Shown here piece after piece: positions 10,554 through 21,038 of a stretch of 28,337 bases of DNA (position 1 is its first letter; each line of letters opens with the position of its first letter). Source of the stretch: Plakobranchus ocellatus (lineage: Eukaryota; Mollusca; Gastropoda; Plakobranchidae). A program made the translations under genes and the position numbers. The stretch lies in the NCBI GenBank assembly GCA_019648995.1, contig BLXT01007646.1:270201-298537 (forward strand), given 5' to 3'. The notes beneath the pieces were generated by a model. The model did no database searches, had not been told where the DNA came from, and saw nothing but the letters and a program-made list of their open reading frames with translations.

Positions 10554-10717
10554 AGTGCGATATTTCTTATCTTTGTTCTTGGAGAGAAAGGACAGAAATC
10601 CTCGCTTTTTCTTGAATTCTCCCGCCATAGGCATGTAAGATGGTGGGGCGGTGGAGGAGGGAGGCGGCTTGGATAGGTCTGGCATAGAAACCATGTGACT
10701 TCGTGGGTCTTGAAGAC
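10554..10717 (-). CDS. COBL-like: Cordon-bleu exon C: basic linker after the ubiquitin-like pair
   Basis: A 164-bp exon. The acceptor tgtcaccag precedes GTCTTC, whose first two bases complete the Gly codon begun in exon B. The donor ACT|GTGAGT at 10554/10553 leaves phase 0. The product reads GLQDPRSHMVSMPDLSKPPP, then a Pro/Ser stretch, then EFKKKRGFLSFLSKNKDKKY. The basic-hydrophobic KKKRGFLSFL run corresponds in position and character to the EKKKFLGFF run just after the ubiquitin-like region of vertebrate COBL. Function of this segment is inferred: basic clusters here could bind acidic membranes or calmodulin. The open frame runs on past the donor to 10359, but that continuation is low-complexity hydrophobic and looks intronic. 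Confidence 0.88.
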
Positions 10718-11525
10718 CTGGTGACAATAAAAAAAATGCCTTTTGATAGATAATGCATGAGGGGACTGGGTATTTTTTGTTTTTGTTTAAGCAGCAGACA
10801 AGCTTTTAATGCAAAGAAAGTTTTTACATATGCAGATCAATTTCTGCTTAAGTTGATTCGACTAAGCCTTGTTTGAATTTCTAAGAATGAGAGCAACATG
10901 AGCTTGATTTATAAAATACTTAAAGAATGGTACAAGTGCCCAGAAAATTGGTTGGCTAACCCGTACTGAGATCTCAATGGACCTTTACATCACAGATTTG
11001 GATTTGTGTTGCCAACAACACCCTTGCTTACAAGGCCTTTAATTGTGCTGTTAATAGTGTTATACAAAAGAGGAAAATAGCAAGCTGCATGTGTTATTTA
11101 TAATCATGCAGGTAAAAATAGCAAACAAAACATTGAAAAGACCGAAAAAAAACAATTGTAAGGGCATTTTACCTCTAAACTAGAAAGTGCTTATCAGTAC
11201 CAGGTATACTCAATCTGTTATTGACCTTTTAATGTAGGAAAAAAAAAAGAGCCTTTTTTGGTATATCACAACTCCTTGTATCTTGTACTACAATCAACAG
11301 CCATCAACCAGCCCAAGTGGACCAAGGAGGAGCTTAAAGCATGAGTTAACCAACCCACTTGGAAGTGACACAACAAGAAGTGGCTCTGGGAGTATCACAA
11401 CTCCATGTATCCTGTTCTTTGGTTAACAGCCATCAAACAGCCCAGGTGGACCAAGAGGGAGCTTAAAGCATGAGATAACCAAAGCATTCATGCAGCTTTA
11501 TCAAAGGGAAATTCAAAACTCTTAC
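10718..11525 (-). other. COBL-like: Intron B-C
   Basis: An 808-bp intron (phase 1) that holds the 129-bp-spaced direct duplication at 11264-11481. Otherwise AT-rich without features. Confidence 0.75.
11264..11481. repeat. Two-copy direct repeat, 129-bp spacing
   Basis: An approximately 89-bp unit at 11264-11352 is repeated at 11393-11481. Both begin TATCACAACTCC, share AACAGCCATCAA, AGCCCA(A/G)GTGGACCAAG and GAGCTTAAAGCATGAG, and end TAACCAA. The copies differ by scattered substitutions. The repeat ends 45 bases from the exon B donor. Confidence 0.88.
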
Positions 11526-11748
11526 CCACAGCTACCAAGTTGAGTTCATTTAGACCTAACTCCTGAATGGTAGAGCCCAGGTCCACCTTGATCCCTGGCT
11601 GACCAGGAATTTGCAAGACGTGCCGACGAAGATCCAGGCTCTTGTCCTCACATACTGTGGTCATCAGTTGTCCCAGTGTGATGAGCGGGCTGACTCGGAC
11701 CACTGTCTTCTGGCCACGCGGGAGGTTCATGGTGAACCTGTGGGTTAT
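11526..11748 (-). CDS. COBL-like: Cordon-bleu exon B: second ubiquitin-like (Cobl) domain
   Basis: Encodes the second ubiquitin-like fold, the part usually called the Cobl domain. Seen: ITHRFTMNLPRGQKTVVRVS, where QKTVVRVSP is nearly identical to the family signature QKAVVRVSP, then LRRHVLQIPGQPG, and ELGLNELNLVAVG, which matches the family NELGIKELYAW block. It enters in phase 0 after the acceptor ttttgccag at 11749-11750 and leaves with one base at the donor GTGG|GTAAGA (11526/11525). Length 223 bp, codons free of stops. This is the best-conserved exon and identifies the gene. In vertebrates this N-terminal half is linked to membrane and partner targeting rather than to actin binding itself. 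The intron flanks on both sides contain local duplications (see separate entries). Confidence 0.93.
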
Positions 11749-12035
11749 CTGGCAAAACATATAATGCAAAAATTATGTACGCATGTGTGCACGTGTATAA
11801 ATAAAGGCAACATTGTGGATATCAATAGATTATGTTGATCCTCTAAAGAAATATTGGGGAAAAGGCACTAAAGAAATGAGATAAGTTTTAAATATTCCAG
11901 TTCATAAATAAGTATCTAATTTTAAAAGGATAAACAGATGAATGTTGAAGATTTTTCTGGCTAAACACATAATAAAAATCATGTTTGCATCTGTGCACAT
12001 ATATAAATAATTATGGAAACATTGTGGATATCAAT
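11749..12035. repeat. Direct duplication (about 208 bp apart) next to the exon B acceptor
   Basis: The roughly 78 bases at 11749-11826 recur at 11957-12035. Shared words include TCTGGC.AAACA.ATAAT, GTGCAC.T.TATAAATAA and the exact 18-mer AACATTGTGGATATCAAT (11809-11826 and 12018-12035). The unit contains the 3' end of intron A-B, so the second copy carries its own acceptor-like tgtttagccag. Confidence 0.85.
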
Positions 12036-12340
12036 GTACATGAAAATCTCCACAAAAATCAGTAAGGTGTGGAGTTAGCAATAAAAATATTTACCAAAAT
12101 CAAAATCCTCAAAACCTTCATTTTGTACAATAAAGTAAAGTAAAGGAAGGAAAGGAATAAGAAACAAGAAGAAATATGTTGAGATTTTTTTCTAAATAGG
12201 CAGTTAGAATGAGAAACAGATATAAAATCGTTAAAAGAATATCATTTTTCAAAATGCAATTGTGAAAATTACTAGTTTTCGGGTGCAATAAATAATGCAT
12301 TGATGGTATTGAATTCAGACAGTATTGGTTTTGAGGCCAC

Positions 12341-12363
12341 CATGGTTTGAATTTCAAACCATG
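12341..12363. repeat. Perfect 10-bp hairpin, 3-base loop
   Basis: CATGGTTTGA, loop ATT, TCAAACCATG. A tight perfect inverted repeat in intron A-B with no recognised function. Confidence 0.7.
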
Positions 12364-12690
12364 TAATTTAGCCTTCTTCAGATGTGTCCTAGGGATTAGG
12401 ATTATGTAACTGCAAGCAAAATAAAGAACTTTAGTTGGCCCGAAGGATGTGCATCCCGAAATCATATGGTTTTCTGCAGCTGGCTCATTTGAGACGGCTG
12501 GGAAACAGCCCTAACGTTGAAAGTCACAAATATTGTAATCTTCATCCTTGAAAAACAGTTGTCATAAGAATGCCCAATACTTAAACCTGAAAGCTCAATA
12601 AAATAATTAGTCATAATATATCTGTGGGGCCACAGTTGACACGAATTAGCGATAAGCATCTTTCTAGAGGGGCAAAGATTGGTTGGTTGA

Positions 12691-12827
12691 TTTTTGTATA
12701 TAGCCAATCCACAAAAAAGTGATCTTAGGCTTTCAGGCCTTCCGTCAGGCCAGGGCGCCGACCCGTGACTGTAGGGCCTTGCAGATCTCAGGGCGGATTC
12801 GCTAGCCACTGTGCCACCGAGGCTCCC
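12691..12827 (-). mobile_element. tRNA-derived SINE, copy 2 (internal deletion)
   Basis: Same family and orientation as 10118-10266. On the minus strand it starts GGGAGCCTCGGTGGCACAGT, which is a good box A, and ends with the shared tail TTGTGGATTGGCTATATACA plus A-run. Compared with copy 1 it has lost about 14 bases covering most of box B, so it should be unable to drive polymerase III transcription. The minus-strand open frame over 12462-12899 is a shadow of this element. Confidence 0.75.
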
Positions 12828-14806
12828 AGAAGGGCAAAAATGGAAAAAGGCGCCAAAGCAGAGAAAGTGGTGAATTGAATTAAACCGAAATGCATACACA
12901 ACGTATCTGATTCATATAAGTAAGGAACCATTAATGGTTACACATGACAAATGAAACATAATCACAACAATGCTTTTGATATGTCTTGTCCATGTGCTAT
13001 AGATTTGTGAAATAAAGATCACCTCAATTAGTTTCTTTGAAGTTTTGTAAAAAGAGTTCGCAGACAGGAAACGAACAATCACGGGAGAAAAATACAAATT
13101 TTAAAATGCTCATCAATTCAGAGTGTACACAATTTATAGATGGTCAATGCGTACCACAAAGGACATGGCTGATGCTGTAGAAACCTTGGGTTTTTGGTTT
13201 TTTTTTTAAAGGGCTGCAGATTTTCCCTCAATGACCTGTTAGTTCCATGTACGTATTCTTCCTTTTTCTTTTCTTGTCCCAGCGGCAAGGCAATAAAATG
13301 TTGGTTTCTTTTTTTTAGTAAAATATATTTGAGGGTACGGCTTTCGATCTAAATAATTATAGCAGTGATTTTTATTATCGAATGTTTTTCTGGTGAAAAC
13401 AAAATGTGTGAGATTTTCCTTAGCATAGGGAAAATAATGTGCTTTTCTTTTTTCGCCTTGCAAAATCATATTCTCTTAATTATAACCACCAAGTGAACAC
13501 CATTCACGATTCAATAATTATAAAAAAAAAAAGCATATAGATCAATATGAAAACAATCAAACACATATCAACAATTTTTCATCGAAAAATGTTCACCACA
13601 CTTCGGCCACTACCAAAAATAAACACTATTAAGAATGGTTTTAATCGGTTAAATGTCTAGATATCTTTACTTTTTTTTCAAGTCACATTCCAAAAGGAAA
13701 TGAAGTGGCAGCCTTATATTTTCAAAGTGTGCAACCTCAATTTAAAATATTTACAATACGTAATTTTAAAGAATTGTTTCGATTTTAATTCTGGAAGAAC
13801 ACACAGAGATAAGACCCATAGGATAATTGTTTATTTATAATCAGAAAAGTCCTTGCTGTAACGTCAAATCAAAATTTTAGGAGGCTTTTCTTCCTTCAAC
13901 GTAAAAATAGAAATTGTACAACATAATTTTAAGTAAAAAAAAAAAAAAATTAATAAAGTGAGGGCCAAGTGTAGCAGAATTTGAATAAATTTGATCATGT
14001 GCAGGTCTCCAAAATGATATGTAAAGTTTTATCAATTGGCATTCTGTAAGAACAGAGCGTAAAATGTGCTTATAAAAATGTTATTGTTGTCGATGTATTG
14101 ATATTTTTAAGACTTTTTTTTTTTTCGGGGAAGATCGTCTATCATACCGATTCCGGTATTTTAGGTTAAATAAACCAATTGGTCACCACTATATTCGATT
14201 CACTCTTATTTTTCTCAAGCATAGTTCTTAGTTAATCATATTCGAACGCCTTGACTAGTCAATAATATTAAAGCAACTCTTGAACATGAACACTACTTTT
14301 ATATGGCTCTTATGTTATCGGAAAGCATAAAATGACAGCACCGACACATTTAGCGATTGGAATAAATTTTATACCATTAACAACAGAACACAACTTGAGT
14401 CTTTCATTATTACACCAAAAAGAAAACAAACCATCCAATTCACGATAGCTTAAGGCAAAGGATGACCAACGGCTAAATTCCAAAGCAAGAAAAATAATTG
14501 TAAGCGGGAACCACTATCTTCTAACAACACAGACTACAAAGGGAAACTTTTGAAATCGTCTTCACTGACACTCCTTCTGTAGTAACACACATCAACACAA
14601 AAAGTAGTCAATGATTAGCGACAGGTTTAATCGTTTATCGCCGGTTCCTGATAATTTATTACTGAGCAACACACCAGGGAAGGCGAGTAGGAAAACGCCT
14701 ACCGAAAATTATCAATGTTATTATGCAGGTCATCTTCATTCAACGGTTCTAAATTTAAATGTGCAGTGTGCAGAATACTAGTGTACATAGATTTTATTGT
14801 TCTCAG

Positions 14807-14851
14807 TCGTCGACACAATCAACATCATCATCATCATCAGCTTTTTCGCAT
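14807..14851 (+). other. Micro-exon-like segment on the opposite strand
   Basis: Forty-five bases bounded by a strong acceptor (attttattgttctcag) and a near-perfect donor (GTAAGTATT) on the plus strand. Read from the first base it is open and serine-rich (SSTQSTSSSSSAFSH), partly because of a (CAT)n/(TCA)n run. No partner exon was recognised on this strand, so it may be chance. Confidence 0.2.
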
Positions 14852-15268
14852 GTAAGTATTGGCGACGACGTCTTTTGCTAGTTAAAAAAATTCAGCTTTT
14901 ATGTTAATCAAATCATGATATGTGTCATGGAAAAAAAAGAGGCTAATATCAACCTTTTTTCCTTATTTATTTTATTTATCTGGGGGTTTTTTGTTGTTTT
15001 TTTATTTTTTTTGCGCAAATAAAGGTCGCACACATCAGGTAGTAGATTTTATGACACCCAATCTCATTGTAAGGGCCTAATTTAAAATCCGTCTAATCTA
15101 TTTCGTAAAATTTATTGTAATGCACACCAAACAAGTTTGGTAATAAAAATGGACGCTTCTGGAGCACTTTTGATACTGTCTACGTCAAAAGGCAACCAAA
15201 AAAAAAAAAAAATGAAAAAGCTACAAAGTAAAAATTATAATTGCTCATATAAAATAGAATAATCATAG

Positions 15269-15340
15269 TAAAAGAATACAACCACCAACTCAAACTTATA
15301 TGAACAAATTCAACATCACAGAGTATACGTGACAAAGTTT
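15269..15340. repeat. Dispersed repeat, copy 1
   Basis: About 72 bases starting TAAAAGAATACAACCACCAA and containing CATCACAGAGTATACGT. It matches 22529-22598 in the same orientation with moderate divergence. Family unknown. Confidence 0.75.
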
Positions 15341-18300
15341 CGCCCTTAACGCTTTATCAAGTAAAACAATGACGATCACCAGTATGTATGGCATTTTATT
15401 TTGATACCTTATATCAAGATTCCTGCAAAGTTAACTCAGCCTTGGTTCACATGTTATCTCAGCAGGTTTTTTTTTATTTTTTAGGATTCATAAGCTGTGG
15501 CTAAGATTATGGCGGGATGAGACACAGGCTTCTCTCTAAATGCTGTGAAGGAAACCTATCATGTGCCCTACCCGCCTAGCTCTGAATTTTTAGTCAACAG
15601 ACTGATTGACTGACTGATCTCAATAGTTTAACGTTCCATAAGACTGATGATTTAGGATACGACCAATAATAGACTCCAGGCAGTTAGTGTGTTGGCCAAA
15701 AGTGCCGAAGCGGAGAAGGCACCCATGCTTGACCAGTGACAGTTTTTCTTACTCTTAGTAATGCGGTGACATAGTTCAAGATTTTAGGGAACGGCTAGCT
15801 TTTGAATTCAAATAAATTTATTTTACAGGTTTTTGTGTATGAATATAAATACTCTGTTCTCCAATTATAAACTTAAAGTGTCCAAACAAGGATGCTACTT
15901 TAGATGCTCATATTGTAAACCAGTAGATACTTAAACATTTGACTTTGTTGTCTGCACAACATGGGTCTCCTCCCCAGTCTTTCTTTTCTTTGTCTGTCTC
16001 ACAGAACCTAAGTAGGCTACACGTGAAATGTTGCCTCGCGAAGGGAAACGATGGTGACACTTTTATTTCCTTCTTTTATTTGCTGCTCCCCTTTTTCTTA
16101 ATTTTTTTTTTTTTTTTTTAAGAACGAAGGCGCTACTACATGATAATTCTTCAAACTCTCTCAAGGCTTTTAGAAAATCTTCATAACTTTCAACCGTGGT
16201 TACCACCTGTATAACTATTTCCCGAGGAATTGCGCTTGGCGTTGTGTTGTTTTGAGTGAAAATGAAAGTGAGAGAGTTACACCGCGCAAGATCGATGCTT
16301 ACGATGTACTTTGCAATAAAAGCAAAATGCATCGAATTTCACGATGCAAATTGATACTAAATCGATAATAAAATGACAGTTAAAGGTGATTGTGCTACAT
16401 GGAGTAAATTGGGCAATAAGGAAGTCACTCATTACTACTGACTATTTTAAATGACATTTGGAACCAGAAATTCGGTTGTCTGGGCCAGCGTAAAGTAGGG
16501 GAAAATACCGGATTGATAAGGGACCATGGCACCTACGAGTATCATTAACCTTGTATCCTAGGGGTCTGCGGTTTATTGGAGCTCTCTTGGCACGTTCTTT
16601 GGGCAAGTTCCTCTGACCCCACTATGCAAGTCCGTGACTACGAATCTTGCTTCCTTTTATTTTCTTTATTACTTTGTAGGAGATTTGATGCGTGCTATAC
16701 TTGCTCCGTATTTACTTCCATTATAAATAGATTTTCTCATACATTCCAAAAGAATAAAATTAACACCTGCCACGCATGGCTTTGTGCGATACAATTAGAT
16801 CTAGCTGAACACTGCCTGTGACAAGGAATTCTTTTCAAAGGACTAACAAACAGAAACCATGCCAAGTCTTGCCAAAAGTTGAACGAAAAAGTGTATTTAT
16901 TTAGATGAAGAACAGTTTCAAAACAGCAACTTGAATTCCCACAATTCTTTGCATCCACAAGCTCACTAACACCATCGGCCTATCTCTTGGCGATCTGTTC
17001 AACAACACTGATCCTTTTATACCCATCGCCCACAGTTTATACAAAATACTAGTCATGCAATATACAGGCTAATTGGGTCAATTTAACACAACAAGACATT
17101 CAAAAAAAAAAACAAAAAAAAACAGAAGTTGCCGTTTGATGCAACCGAAGTTAGCTAAAATATTGATCAAACAAAATTGATATTCTCATTTATTCTCTCC
17201 TTAACACGTAAAGATGAAAAGCTTATCTCGTCACAAAGTAACAGAACTGCCTGTGAACACACTTTCGAGAACCTTCTAGAAATCCCTAGATAATTAAAAA
17301 AAAAAAAAAAAAAAACTAATCAAAGCTAGAACAATAATAGCACTGCTAAACTAAAATAGGCCTAACATCTAGGCCTACTTTAAGTCTGACCGACTATCAC
17401 AAGTAAACAAGGCCAAGATCTAGACTCAATTCATGGTGCAACCAATTGTCACAATGCTAGTTTCGGACCAAAGAGGTTCTAAACATTTGTATAGCAATAA
17501 AGGAAGTTTCCATCGAGGTTAATCTGTACACCTGGAACCGACCACGAAGTCACGCCACCCAACAGGGCATCACGAGGGGGGGGGAGGGAGAACAGGAAAA
17601 GGTAATGGCGATAACAATTAACAGAACAATTTCTAATGGACCCTGGAAAAAGGGTAATTTTAGAGTCAAAATCTAAAAGGCATAATCAAATTTTGTGATT
17701 TTTTGGTAAATAAAAACCAAAAACCAAAAAAAAAAAAAAAAAAAAAAGTTATTAGAGAAGGTATGCGGTACAATTTAGTTGAACATTTCGATCCCTACTT
17801 TCAATACAAACAAAGATACGAGTATACTAAAGTAAAAAACCAAGTCAGCCAGAGAGGATGAAAACAAAGAAGACAGAATGACCGCTCTAAAACAATCTTC
17901 CTTCCATCAATGTCACTAATGTCCCGATTGTCTGTAATAACTATGTAAAATCGCTGTCCAATGAAAAGACGACACATTGTCAGATTTACTTGGTGTACAT
18001 TGTGGCACAGTCTTAAAAGACAAAATAGATATTAAGATTATAATTTTTATCGCAAATTAACACCAAACAATTTTTTTTTTTAACCAAACCGCATGATATA
18101 ATAAACTTGTTTTACTTCTTTTTCTCATTATCACTTTTACGTTGGCTCTTATGCGATTAAATTGCGCTCTCTCGTTCTCAACATTACTGAATATTTATAA
18201 TGTTGTCTAAAATACGAAAAAAAACAAAACTAAAACAAACAAAGCCATTATGGTTGGATCTAGAGGGGCTACATCATCAAGTTTTAAAAATTACATGTAC

Positions 18301-18720
18301 TTATAACTTTGTGACCTACTTGACGAAAGTTTTATGCCAGAGAATTAACTTTTTTTTCTTTTAAAAATGCTTTTTTTTATTGATAAGGAATAACTGCAAG
18401 TTAAAAAGAGTAGTCGAAGACATTGTACATAGATGTTGACACTGTGTACCTGTGTACTACCATACCAAAGCAGGGGAGAAAACTTTACCAAACTATTTTT
18501 CATTATCAAAAGTAATGTTATCGGTAGAATTTGTTTTAACATGAAGTCTATGAAAGTGAGGCATCCGTTATTGATCATGTCTTGGTAAAGATGATACAAT
18601 TAATTTTGCAATCAAAATGTTTAATCCTGGTGCAGGAAAAAGACGAAGCGAAACTAAAAGGCATAACTGCTATTTATATCCACATTTGTATCTTCTCATC
18701 AAATTAAGGTTACATTGTAT

Positions 18721-18737
18721 GTGTGTGTGTGTGTGTG
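18721..18737. repeat. (GT)8 microsatellite
   Basis: Seventeen bases of alternating GT in intron A-B. Confidence 0.9.
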
Positions 18738-20078
18738 ATATGCAACTGTGAGAAAATGATGATAGATGTAGGTCTACCAGTTGTATTGTCAAAAAAGTTT
18801 TGATCTTTCCAACTAAATCCAGTAACCAGGAAAAATGCTGAGTTTTTATCTGTTTGCTTGTTTCGGTTTTCGACTCTAGTTCTTTTTACGTCACTATGAA
18901 AAACAAAAACACCGCCTTGGTATTATTGGTTAGAGTTTAAAAGACGCGTTCAAGTAAATTTGCACAGTGCTCCTTAACTATTCAGAAGTGACACGGGAAA
19001 CACACCAGCCCTGCAACGCAACTCGTGTTTAAAGTGAAAACTGATGCAGGATCTCAGGTACTGTTCAAAGGAGACAAGGACAAGAAGGCAATTGCGCAGA
19101 CTAAGGAAAGTATAAAAGCATAGTAAACTTTGCATTCAACATGCACGCCATTATCCACACGCAAACAAGAATTGCAAGCGCAGTCTTTGTTTATGAATTC
19201 GATCACGATGTTGTTTGCAGACAACTGTATTTTCCACTATTATTGTTCTTCATAATAAAAAATGCAGATTTTGCTTGACACTGCTCTAAAGTATTTGATA
19301 ACTGGATCAGGATAACCTCTATGCATACTGAGACACACAGACTGTCACACAAAGATAAAAGCTGAATCTTTTTTGGGCCACAATACAGGTTTTGCTAAAT
19401 GCTTATCACTTTTAAAATGGCCAAGTACCATTGCGCTCTCTTCATTTATCTTTTAAGAGGATTAATATTTCATGACTGATGTATCTCCTAGTAGCTACTA
19501 GCCTTTAAGCCGAATGCGTACTGAAGGCAACTTTAACTGTGACAGGGGAACAAGACTGGCCTCCGGGGCTTGCGCAGCAAGGATCAGTAGAGTTAATAGT
19601 GATCACGCAGAGCATCCCCCTTTCCTTTATATTATACAACAGATCGACTATCAGCAGATTGTAGTGCATAAAGGATAGCTCCGACGAATTGATTAGATGA
19701 AAGTCGCAGCTGGCTTTATGCTTTCGCACCAAAGAACCTAATGTGTCTCTAAATATGTGGGCAGATATGAAGCTGGACATTTCAAACCGTTGCTCTCAGA
19801 ATGATAACATGTCATTAGCCCTCATCTCGAACTGATTAAGCGGTATGAATACATTGTTCGGGGAACATTTAATATTCTACAGAATTGTAACAAAATGGGA
19901 GTAACCATAAAAATATGTAAACATAAATTTCACTGTTTCATACTTTGTCACTTTTTTTCCCCAACGCGATAATTGTAAGTCCGAGTATAAAAGATGTAAA
20001 AAAAAAAAAATTTTTTTTAATTGCTGCAATCATAAGGAATGAACTCTCTTGATGGAGAATCAGTTTTCTGTACCTTAC

Positions 20079-20341
20079 CTCGAAAGGCTTCTCCTGCTTG
20101 CGATCGCCTTTGCTTTTAGTTTTGTTGGAACTCTCATCGCGAGGCACTAGGCGGACCTCTCTGCCGCCAAGAGACCCAATGGTCTGGTTGGGTTTGTAGG
20201 TCAACGGTAGGCGAGTGTCAGGATCCAGGAGCTGCAAGCTCAGGCCTGTGGGGTTCACGCGACACTTGCCGGCCAGAGAGACCAGGAGATCTAACATTGG
20301 GGTACTGAGGTGGAAGCATTTGAAGGCATCAGTGGACATTG
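20079..20341 (-). CDS. COBL-like: Cordon-bleu exon A: first ubiquitin-like fold
   Basis: Encodes the first N-terminal ubiquitin-like (Ras-binding-domain-like) fold of a cordon-bleu family actin nucleator. Seen: STPMLDLLVSLAG, then VNPTGLSLQLL, LPLTYKPNQTIGSL and EVRLVP, matching the order of the family's MMDLLVEL / LNPS / PLSFKPN / IGTL blocks. A lysine-rich linker (SSNKTKSKGDRKQEKPFE) follows. The donor GAG|GTAAGG at 20079/20078 leaves phase 0. The 5' edge is uncertain: the acceptor taaag|CA at 20341 would take one base from an upstream exon, but the ATG at 20339 could be a start in an alternative transcript. A second good acceptor (ccacctcag) lies inside the exon at STPM. The first beta strand of the fold is not visible here, which favours a missing upstream coding exon. 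Confidence 0.87.
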
Positions 20342-21008
20342 CTTTACAGCATAATATTTTTAGCCTTTGCCGTCTTACAATTCATAAAAAAAAAAATCGA
20401 ATTACTTCGCGGAACGTGCAAACTGAGGGACACACATACACTGCACCCGAATCGTAGTAAATAAACGGAAGACGTCGGAATTCACAACGCGCAAAATAAT
20501 TGAAATACTTTATTTCGTATTCCGTATTTCGTAACGCAAGCACCCGAAGAAAAAATATAAGTACAATTAATAAAACGTGCAAGATTAAAAAAAAAAAAAA
20601 TGAAAAGGGGGAGTAATTGATGGAAGTTAAAAAAGCAGGATTCCCACGGTCTCAAGTTTTATGTAGACTTTACTCTCCTTGTAACCTTGACGTCGTATCG
20701 CAACGAGAAAAATGCACGTTGCAATGTTTTACGGGAGCATCTTCAAAAGAAATGGATTGGCAAAGCTGAATCCTGAAACGTAAAGCTATGGGCCATATGA
20801 AGTAACAATGGTTTATAACCAAAGGACGTATTCACATTATCCAACAAAATAACAAATACAAGGCGAAAAGAGGACACGTACGAAAGGGCAAGGGGCTAAT
20901 CCAGAATGAAGAAAGAATTTATACAATAACTTACTCTCATTTCTCGCACCAGTGGCAAAAAGATATAAACATCCAGTCACTGCGTTAAGCATAGCATATA
21001 CAATAGCT

Positions 21009-21038
21009 TTGTTGTTGTTGTTGTTGTTGTTGTTGTTG
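21009..21038. repeat. (TTG)10 microsatellite
   Basis: Thirty bases of perfect TTG repeat, with a few more degenerate units to 21050. The polyleucine and polyasparagine open frames across it are artefacts. Confidence 0.95.

Larger units (their letters stand above)
11749..20078 (-). other. COBL-like: Intron A-B
   Basis: An 8.3-kb phase-0 intron separating the two ubiquitin-like folds. It holds the duplicated acceptor region (11749-12035), SINE copy 2, a dispersed repeat copy at 15269, a plus-strand micro-exon-like segment at 14807-14851, A-runs at 17296-17315 and 17726-17747, and a (GT)n. Open frames within it (12118-13469, 15939-16958, 18345-18599, 19505-19780) show no recognisable protein. 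Confidence 0.7.

Noticed and set aside
12462-12899. 145-codon minus-strand frame
   Set aside because: Most of it translates SINE copy 2 and its flank; no protein similarity recognised.
19505-19780. 91-codon minus-strand frame in intron A-B
   Set aside because: Fairly balanced composition but no recognised motif, no convincing splice borders and not needed by the family alignment.
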